Shown here: positions 1 to 4,591 of the stretch, piece after piece
Position numbering within the stretch: the stretch's first letter is position 1
Layout: every line of letters begins with the position of its first letter
DNA from: Thermoplasmata archaeon
GTDB lineage: Archaea; Thermoplasmatota; Thermoplasmata; JAGHBH01
Length of the DNA stretch: 5,388 bases
NCBI GenBank assembly: GCA_030673205.1
Contig: DAOVJP010000116.1
Location: 1-5,388, forward strand
Direction: 5' to 3'
Notes under the pieces: model-generated
Databases searched by the model: none
Told to the model about the DNA's origin: nothing
The model's input: only the letters and a program-made list of their open reading frames with translations
Position numbers and translations under genes: made by a program

Positions 1-1587
1 CCGTTGTCCACTGCGAGAATAGAGACCTCTCTGCTCTACAGACATTGGGACCAGTGGAGGAGCATGAGGCGAAGCCACCTGTTCCTGGTGGACGTGAAGA
101 ACGGCAAGATGAAGGACATGACGCCCGGGGACGGGGATGTTCCCCCCATGGGCCTGGCAGGCATACAAGACTATTGTTTCAGCCCCGACGGGAAAGAGAT
201 GGCCTACGTGAAGAACCCGGACGAGGTGGTGGCACTCTCCACCAACAACTCCGTCTGGATACAGAAGATAGATGGGATGAAGACAAAAGGGAAGGCCAAG
301 AACATATCCATCAACGAAGCGATGGAATGCGACCCGAGGTACAGCCCGGACGGGAAGTACATAGCATTCCTGGGGGCCGAGCAGCCCGCATGTGAAGCGG
401 ATAAAATGCGCCTGAAGATATATGATCGGAAAACTGGAAAGACCAGGAGTCTGACGGAGAAGCTGGACCGTAGCGCCACTAACCCAGTCTGGGACAGCGA
501 TGGGAAAGGCCTGTACTTCCTCTCCGATGACCGGGGCTATGTATCCGTATATCGCGTCTCTCTGAAGGGCGGAAAGACGGTCCAGATCACCAGAGGCTCG
601 TGCAACAACAACCTGGCCGTCCTCCCCGGAGGAGAGTTGTTGGTGACCAGGGATACGGGCACTAGGCCCGCGGACATCTATGTGTTCAAACCTGGAAAGG
701 GAGAGAAGCCATACCTGGAGAACGGGCCAGGCGCAAAAGCCAGCAAAGAGAAGGCCAGACAGATAACACACCATGGGGATCGGCCGGAGAAGAAACTGGA
801 CATACGCCCGTTCGAGGAGTTCTGGTACGAGGGCGCGGACCAAACCCCGATCCATGGCTTTCTCTTGAAACCGCCTAAGTTCAGCGCCAAGAAGAAATAT
901 CGGACCATTTTGCTCATCCATGGGGGACCGCAGGGTGCCTTCGTGAACCAATTCCATTACCGGTGGAATCCGCAGTTGTTCGCCTCGGAAGGATATGTCG
1001 TCATCATGCTCAACCCCCGCGGCTCCACGGGATACGGACAGGAGTTCAGCGACCAGATATCAGGCGATTGGGGCGGCAGATGCTACACGGACATAATGAA
1101 GGGCGTGGCATATTGCATAGACAAGTACAGCTTCATCGACAAGGACAGGATGGCCGCCGCCGGGGCGAGCTTCGGCGGGTTCATGGTGAACTGGATAGAG
1201 GGGCATACGGACTGGTTCAAGGCCCTTATCTCCCACGACGGCATATTCAACGCGGAGAGCATGGCATACATGACCGAGGAGCTGTGGTTCGACCAGTGGG
1301 AGCACAAGGGATTTCCGCACGAGAACCACGAGGGTTATCTCAAATATTCTCCACACATGCACGTCCAGAACTTCAAGACCCCCTGCCTAGTGATCCAGGG
1401 AGAACAGGATTTCCGTTGTCCGGTATCGGAGGGGATAGCCTTTTTCACCGCCCTCCAACTCATGGGCGTCCCATCCAAATTATTATATCTGCCGGATGAA
1501 GGGCATTGGGTGCTGAAACCGGCCAACCTGGAAGTGTGGTACAGGACCATACTGGACTTCATAGAGGAGCATCTGGGAAAGAAGTGA
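1..1587 (+). CDS. S9-family serine peptidase (acylaminoacyl-peptidase / dipeptidyl-peptidase 5 type), 5'-truncated by window edge
   Basis: Alpha/beta-hydrolase peptidase that should cleave short peptides, releasing N-terminal (acyl)amino acids or dipeptides; probably cytosolic. The frame is open from base 1. Residue numbers here count the TTG codon at 4 as 1, but that TTG is probably internal, because the protein begins mid-propeller and family members usually have 600-690 residues, so perhaps 100-150 are missing. The N-terminal half shows beta-propeller (PD40-like) repeats: FSPDGK near 59-64, YSPDGK near 113-118 and WDSDGK near 163-168. The hydrolase domain covers about 295-527, with the HGGPQG oxyanion motif at 306-311. 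The catalytic triad is complete: Ser389 in GASFGG, Asp469 in GEQDFRCP and His501 in DEGHW. The segment TEELWFDQWEH before the Asp motif favours subfamily S9C. A signal peptide cannot be judged because the N-terminus is absent. It ends in TGA, 5 bp from the convergent thioesterase stop. Family assignment is firm; exact specificity is not. Confidence 0.93.
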   Translation, partial: PLSTARIETSLLYRHWDQWRSMRRSHLFLVDVKNGKMKDMTPGDGDVPPMGLAGIQDYCFSPDGKEMAYVKNPDEVVALSTNNSVWIQKIDGMKTKGKAKNISINEAMECDPRYSPDGKYIAFLGAEQPACEADKMRLKIYDRKTGKTRSLTEKLDRSATNPVWDSDGKGLYFLSDDRGYVSVYRVSLKGGKTVQITRGSCNNNLAVLPGGELLVTRDTGTRPADIYVFKPGKGEKPYLENGPGAKASKEKARQITHHGDRPEKKLDIRPFEEFWYEGADQTPIHGFLLKPPKFSAKKKYRTILLIHGGPQGAFVNQFHYRWNPQLFASEGYVVIMLNPRGSTGYGQEFSDQISGDWGGRCYTDIMKGVAYCIDKYSFIDKDRMAAAGASFGGFMVNWIEGHTDWFKALISHDGIFNAESMAYMTEELWFDQWEHKGFPHENHEGYLKYSPHMHVQNFKTPCLVIQGEQDFRCPVSEGIAFFTALQLMGVPSKLLYLPDEGHWVLKPANLEVWYRTILDFIEEHLGKK

Positions 1588-1592
1588 ATGGT

Positions 1593-1979
1593 CTACAGGC
1601 CAGCCACGAACTCGTCCACATCTATGACGTAGCGGCCGTGCTCTCCTCTGCCTATGGGGCCGTCCTTGTCCTCTGCCTCCACGGTGAACCAGAGCTTCCT
1701 CCCATCCACTTTTACCAGCTCCCCTCTGGCCACGATCTCCTCCCCCAGGGGAGTGGCCCTGAGATGTTTGACATTCACCACGGTGCCAACGGTCCTCCGT
1801 CCCTCGGGAAGATGGTCCAGCACCGCCAATATGCAAGAGAATTCCATGGCTCTTATCATGTCCGGGGTCGACAATACCCAGACATCGTCCCGTATGTACT
1901 TCCGTTGAGCACAGTGCTTCTCCTCCACTCTCATCCTGTACTCCCCGGTCATCCCAAGTTGGATGTTCAATTCTATCAT
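1593..1979 (-). CDS. Hotdog-fold thioesterase, FlK (fluoroacetyl-CoA thioesterase)-like
   Basis: A 128-residue single-domain hotdog protein expected to hydrolyse a small acyl-CoA in the cytosol. The family signature lies in the centre and C-terminal half: TVGTVVNVKHLRATPLG at 63-79, GELVKVDGRKLWF near 86-98 and IGRGEHGRYVID near 109-120. Compared from memory with Streptomyces cattleya FlK, the triad Thr42, Glu50, His76 maps to Thr38, Glu46 and His72 with identical spacing (8 and 26 residues). FlK's lid residue Phe36 falls on Asp32, so selectivity for fluoroacetyl-CoA is unlikely and a general short-acyl-CoA or housekeeping role is more plausible. The ATG start at 1979 is preceded by GGTGG stretches; Met10 is an alternative. 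It lies 17 bp after pepD on the same strand and is probably cotranscribed with it. The stop is TAG, 5 bp from the convergent peptidase stop. The substrate is unknown. Confidence 0.85.
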   Translation of the reverse strand: MIELNIQLGMTGEYRMRVEEKHCAQRKYIRDDVWVLSTPDMIRAMEFSCILAVLDHLPEGRRTVGTVVNVKHLRATPLGEEIVARGELVKVDGRKLWFTVEAEDKDGPIGRGEHGRYVIDVDEFVAGL

Positions 1980-1983
1980 GCTG

Positions 1984-1996
1984 CCACCAGACCACC
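1984..1996 (-). promoter_or_regulatory. Candidate ribosome binding site of the thioesterase gene
   Basis: In the 17-bp gap after the pepD stop the minus strand reads GGTGGTCTGGTGG, ending 4 nt before the ATG at 1979. GGTG can pair with the CACC of the archaeal 16S 3' end. The two overlapping matches are modest, but their position supports the ATG at 1979 and translation from a shared pepD transcript. Confidence 0.35.
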
Positions 1997-3451
1997 CTAT
2001 TTAGTCCTGGCCAGTATCTCACAGATGAGATCCCAGAAATGTTTGCAGCTTTCTATTTGCACCCGTTCATCGGGGCTGTGGGGATGTTCGATCTGGGGGC
2101 CTATGGATATCATGTCCATGCCAGGGTATTTCTCACCCACGACCCCTGTTTCCAGTCCTGCGTGGATGGCCTTCACCGTTGCCTCCCCTTCGAAGAGGTC
2201 CGTATACGCGGTCTTGGCCGCGGCCAATATCTTGGAGCTCAGGTCCGGCTTCCAACCAGGATAGCTATCCTCCATCTCCACATCCATATCGGCAAGCCGA
2301 CCTATGGCCGCTATCCCATTCCTCACAGCTTCCAACGCACTGCTGACGCTCGAACGGCTGCTGGTGTGGATGATCATCTTTCCTCCTTCCAATCCCACGC
2401 TAGCCAGGTTCGTGGAGGTCTCCACCAGGTTTGGTATCTCATAGCTCATCTTCAACACGCCATGGGGGATGGACATCACCAGAGATAGGACCTCTTCGGT
2501 GTCCTCCGGTGTGAGTGCGCCCGAAACATCCTCTCGGGCAGCATCCAGATGCACCACGAGCCCGGTTTCCATATACCCGTATTCGTCCTTCAACTCCTTC
2601 TCCCTATCCGCCACCCATCCCGCCACTTCTCTCTTCTCCGGAGATATGAAGAACGTGGCCTTTGCCTCTCGAGGAATGGCGTTGTGTTTGTCCCCGCCGG
2701 ACATGGAGACCAGCACCGCCCCGTGCTCGGCCCGTAGCCCCCATAGAATTCTTACCAGTAGCTTTACGGCGTTGCCTCTCTGCTCGTAGATGTCCACACC
2801 GGAGTGTCCTCCTTTGAGCCCCTTGATCGTGAGGCACATGGCATTCCATCTATCGGGCGCCTGTATGGGCGTGTATCCTTTGGATAGCTTGGTATCGCCT
2901 CCCCCTGCACAGCCCACATATATGGTGCCCAATTCTTCGCTGTCCAGGTTGAGCATTATCCTTCCCTGGAGAAAAGCGGGGTCGAGGGCGAAGGCGCCGG
3001 TGAGGCCGGTCTCCTCGTCCACGGTGAACAATGCCTCCAACGGCCCGTGCTTTACGTCCTTCGCCTCCATTATCCCCAGGGCTGCGGCCATGCCCAGGCC
3101 GTTGTCCGCCCCCAGGGTGGTTCCCTTTGCATACAGCCATTCCCCCCGTACATCCAACTCTATGGGGTCCTTGGAGAAATCGTGTTGTACGTCGGAGTTC
3201 TTCTCGCAGACCATGTCCATGTGCTGTTGGAGCACCACTCCCGGCGCGTTCTCGTATCCTGGTGTCGGGGGCTTGCGGATGAGAACGTTGCCCACTCTGT
3301 CCTCCACACATTCCAGACCCTGTTCCCTGGCGAACGATATGATATGCTCCCGTATCTTCTCCTCATGTTTGGAGCAGCGCGGTATCCTGCTTATTTCTTT
3401 GAAATGCTTCCAGAGGAGCAAGGGCTCCTGTGTATCAAGTTCGTTTGGCAT
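1997..3451 (-). CDS. pepD: PepD-type Xaa-His dipeptidase (beta-alanyl-histidine dipeptidase), peptidase family M20C
   Basis: A 484-residue zinc aminoacylhistidine dipeptidase that hydrolyses dipeptides, classically Xaa-His and carnosine-like substrates, in the cytosol. Its length matches the usual 480-490 residues and the full M20 metal site is visible. His77 and the catalytic Asp79 lie in QQHMDMV, the bridging Asp116 in LGADNGLG, the general base Glu146 and ligand Glu147 in TVDEETGL, Asp170 in LNLDSEE, and the distal His458 in HSPDER. The middle section, from about 205 to 390, is the lid/dimerisation domain and includes the KGLKGGHSGVDI segment. The ATG at 3451 has AGGAG 8 nt upstream. The frame upstream offers no other ATG, GTG or TTG before an in-frame TAG at 3503-3505, so the start is well supported. 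It ends in TAG and is followed after 17 bp by the thioesterase gene. A triplicated leader lies upstream. Confidence 0.95.
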   Translation of the reverse strand: MPNELDTQEPLLLWKHFKEISRIPRCSKHEEKIREHIISFAREQGLECVEDRVGNVLIRKPPTPGYENAPGVVLQQHMDMVCEKNSDVQHDFSKDPIELDVRGEWLYAKGTTLGADNGLGMAAALGIMEAKDVKHGPLEALFTVDEETGLTGAFALDPAFLQGRIMLNLDSEELGTIYVGCAGGGDTKLSKGYTPIQAPDRWNAMCLTIKGLKGGHSGVDIYEQRGNAVKLLVRILWGLRAEHGAVLVSMSGGDKHNAIPREAKATFFISPEKREVAGWVADREKELKDEYGYMETGLVVHLDAAREDVSGALTPEDTEEVLSLVMSIPHGVLKMSYEIPNLVETSTNLASVGLEGGKMIIHTSSRSSVSSALEAVRNGIAAIGRLADMDVEMEDSYPGWKPDLSSKILAAAKTAYTDLFEGEATVKAIHAGLETGVVGEKYPGMDMISIGPQIEHPHSPDERVQIESCKHFWDLICEILARTK

Positions 3452-3459
3452 GTTACACT

Positions 3460-3464
3460 CTCCT
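3460..3464 (-). promoter_or_regulatory. Shine-Dalgarno site of pepD
   Basis: AGGAG on the minus strand with 8 nt to the ATG at 3451, inside the element CATAGGAGAG. It is the clearest ribosome binding site in the window and fixes the pepD start. Nearly identical CATAGGAGAG and CATAGGCGAG copies occur farther upstream without a usable ATG after them. Confidence 0.7.
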
Positions 3465-3489
3465 ATGAGGGGGGAGGATAGGGAGGAAA

Positions 3490-3502
3490 GAGATAAACTC
3501 TC
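3490..3502 (-). promoter_or_regulatory. Candidate archaeal TATA element for pepD
   Basis: The minus strand reads TTTATCTC here, a fair but imperfect match to an archaeal TATA box. A transcript starting about 26 bp downstream would begin near 3468 and leave a leader of roughly 16 nt containing the AGGAG site. The adjacent repeat copies carry related boxes (TTTGTCTC, GTTATCTC), so the active copy cannot be chosen from sequence. Confidence 0.3.
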
Positions 3503-3567
3503 CTATGGTGGGGGAGGGGGAAGAGACAAACTCGCCTATGTGGGAAAGAGATAACCTTTTTGGTCTC

Positions 3568-3581
3568 CCCGTCGATACGGG
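3568..3581. other. Small hairpin just before the MgtC gene start
   Basis: CCCGT-CGAT-ACGGG forms a 5-bp stem with a 4-nt loop ending 3 nt before the ATG at 3585. It could block initiation there and favour the next in-frame ATG at 3615, or be chance. There is no T-run after it, so it does not look like a terminator. Confidence 0.25.
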
Positions 3582-3584
3582 CGT

Positions 3585-4229
3585 ATGTTCCTAATTTCGG
3601 GCGAGGACTGGGTGATGATATTCAAACTGGTCCTGGCCACCTTCATTGGAGCCCTGTTCGGCCTTGAAAGGGAGATAAAACATCACCCTGCCGGTCTCCG
3701 GACCCATATCCTGGTATCTCTGGGGTCGGCCATATTCATGATCATGGCCCATGACGTTGGCGACCCGGCGCGGGTGGCGGCCGGCGTTGTTACAGGCATA
3801 GGATTCCTGGGCGCAGGAGCCATAATGAAAGGGGGTAGCGGGGTCCGCGGGCTTACCACTGCCGCATCCATCTGGATAACCTCGGCGCTGGGCGTTTGTG
3901 TCGGCACCGGCCTTGTCCTCCTGGCCGTTTCTGGGGCAGTGATAGGATTGTCCACATTGATCATACTGAACAGAGTGGAGATATTCCTGAAGACCAAGAC
4001 CCACCGCGGCTTGTTGGTCGTGAAAGGAGAGGCTATGGTAGGTGTTCCCAGCATGGTGAACGATGTGCTGGAGCGGAACAAGATCTGGATAGAATATTCG
4101 AAGATAGAAAGGGATGGGAGGAGGGTTATCGCCGAATACAGGATAGATATGCCTATGGGTGAGAGTAGGATGAGAATATTGCAGGAGTTGACGAAGAACC
4201 CCGAGATAAAGAGCATAGAATGGGACTAG
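3585..4229 (+). CDS. MgtC/SapB-family inner-membrane protein
   Basis: A 214-residue integral membrane protein. MgtC relatives are linked to magnesium limitation and membrane energetics, but the biochemical role of archaeal members is unsettled. The conserved N-terminal domain (about 11-130) has hydrophobic segments near 11-28, 42-56, 64-80, 91-108 and 109-127. Family motifs are GLERE at 26-30, PAGLRTH at 35-41, VVTGIGFLGAGAI at 68-80 and GLTTAASIW at 89-97. Residues from about 135 to 214 form a soluble C-terminal domain of the ACT-like type seen in long MgtC proteins. The ATG at 3585 has no convincing Shine-Dalgarno site. The ATG at 3615 (Met11) follows GAGG by 8 nt and still keeps the first membrane helix, so it may be the true start. 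Transcribed divergently from pepD. Its TAG stop overlaps the TAG stop of the opposing OmdA-like gene. Confidence 0.92.
   Translation: MFLISGEDWVMIFKLVLATFIGALFGLEREIKHHPAGLRTHILVSLGSAIFMIMAHDVGDPARVAAGVVTGIGFLGAGAIMKGGSGVRGLTTAASIWITSALGVCVGTGLVLLAVSGAVIGLSTLIILNRVEIFLKTKTHRGLLVVKGEAMVGVPSMVNDVLERNKIWIEYSKIERDGRRVIAEYRIDMPMGESRMRILQELTKNPEIKSIEWD
4226..4229. other. Shared palindromic CTAG holding both convergent stop codons
   Basis: The TAG at 4227-4229 stops the MgtC gene on the plus strand. The same palindrome read from the other strand (4226-4228) gives the TAG of the OmdA-like gene. The two coding regions therefore overlap tail to tail by 4 bp, leaving no room for separate terminators. 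Confidence 0.8.
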
Positions 4230-4456
4230 CCCTCTCGCTTTTCTATTCTCCCGGCGCTTTCCATCCGTCCCTTGATCATATCCCGCGCCTCTCCGGCCTT
4301 TTCCGCCCTTTCTTCCGGTTCTGCCTCGTCGACCCAACGGGTGAAATCCCGTTGGTGGGAGCGCGGCATCGTCTCCCAAGCACCCATGGCATCCCTGTCT
4401 TCCTCCAATGCGAACACCAGCTCGGTCGGGACCATCCTTCCGTCCTTGTCCTTCAT
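4226..4456 (-). CDS. Small OmdA / YdeI-type (bacteriocin-protection-like) domain protein
   Basis: A 76-residue protein matching the C-terminal OmdA domain of YdeI-type proteins, which are associated with bacteriocin or antimicrobial-peptide resistance in bacteria; the molecular function is unknown. The family pattern is clear: VPTELVFALEED, then the core PSHQRDFTRWVDEAEPEE (compare the usual SHRREY..WI..AK.PETR), then a charged C-terminal helix. It is a stand-alone domain without the N-terminal part of full-length YdeI. I chose the ATG at 4456 because a TATA element centred near 4482 would start transcription about there, giving a leaderless message. An in-frame GTG at 4465 (79 residues) and an ATG at 4435 are alternatives. 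Its TAG stop lies in the CTAG shared with the MgtC gene. No secretion signal or membrane segment is seen. Probably cytosolic. Confidence 0.75.
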   Translation of the reverse strand: MKDKDGRMVPTELVFALEEDRDAMGAWETMPRSHQRDFTRWVDEAEPEERAEKAGEARDMIKGRMESAGRIEKREG

Positions 4457-4591
4457 ATCCAACACCCAGGCTACATGTTATATATTGTCGGGGAGGGGTC
4501 TTTAATCTTTCTATGGCTAATGTTCCTTGCCTGTTCCCTGCCCTCTCCACCCAAAACCCTATGAAACCCCATGAGATATAGGCGGATTGCG
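4457..4591. other. Divergent spacer between the OmdA-like and NSS genes
   Basis: About 135 bp with no supported gene. It contains the near-palindromic TTATATATT element (4478-4486), a G-rich stretch (4489-4498), a T-rich stretch (4499-4511) and a pyrimidine-rich section to about 4560. A second TATA-like GATATA lies at 4575-4580, very close to the NSS start. No RNA gene or strong hairpin was recognised. Confidence 0.5.
4478..4486 (-). promoter_or_regulatory. Archaeal TATA box, probably for the OmdA-like gene
   Basis: AATATATAA on the minus strand, centred 26 bp before the ATG at 4456, as expected for a leaderless archaeal transcript. The element is nearly palindromic, so it could also fire rightward, giving a leader of about 84 nt for the NSS gene. 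Orientation is not settled by sequence alone. Confidence 0.45.

Larger units (their letters stand above)
3455..3556 (-). repeat. Three imperfect direct repeats of a leader/promoter-like module between pepD and the MgtC gene
   Basis: Read on the plus strand, the element AAGAGAYAAACTCKCCTATG occurs at 3488-3507 and 3521-3540 with 18 of 20 bases identical. A half copy holding CTCTCCTATG lies at 3458-3467 and a half copy AAGAGATAA at 3546-3554. The CTATG cores are spaced 40 and 33 bp apart. They are joined to the AAGAGA parts by G-rich purine spacers of 20, 13 and 5 nt (3468-3487, 3508-3520, 3541-3545), which explains the unequal spacing. On the pepD strand each module reads as a TTATCTCTT-like box, a pyrimidine tract, then a CATAGGAGAG-like SD box. 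The copy nearest pepD provides its ribosome binding site. Confidence 0.75.

Noticed and set aside
1483..2264. Long open frames on both strands across the thioesterase and the pepD 3' end
   Set aside because: They cross real gene boundaries, have low-complexity compositions and match no family, whereas the thioesterase frame has a full catalytic signature.
3503..3529. Tiny TTG-initiated minus-strand frame in the pepD leader encoding Met-Ser-Leu and five prolines, in frame with pepD
   Set aside because: A polyproline leader peptide is an attractive idea, but the proline run follows automatically from the C-rich repeat spacer and the SD-like copy there is degenerate (AGGCG), so there is no independent support.
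2790..3554. 254-codon plus-strand open frame opposite pepD
   Set aside because: Antisense to the pepD metal-site motifs, with a Ser/Pro/Arg-rich composition typical of a reverse-strand shadow.
3455..3556. CRISPR array in the repeated spacer region
   Set aside because: Repeats are imperfect, spacers are short G-rich purine tracts of 5-20 nt, and no cas gene is nearby.
3555..3561. T-run as a transcription terminator
   Set aside because: It lies between divergent genes upstream of both, with no transcript expected to end there.
4230..4505. Extension of the MgtC protein by TAG readthrough
   Set aside because: The in-frame continuation is the antisense of the OmdA-like gene and MgtC already has family-typical length.
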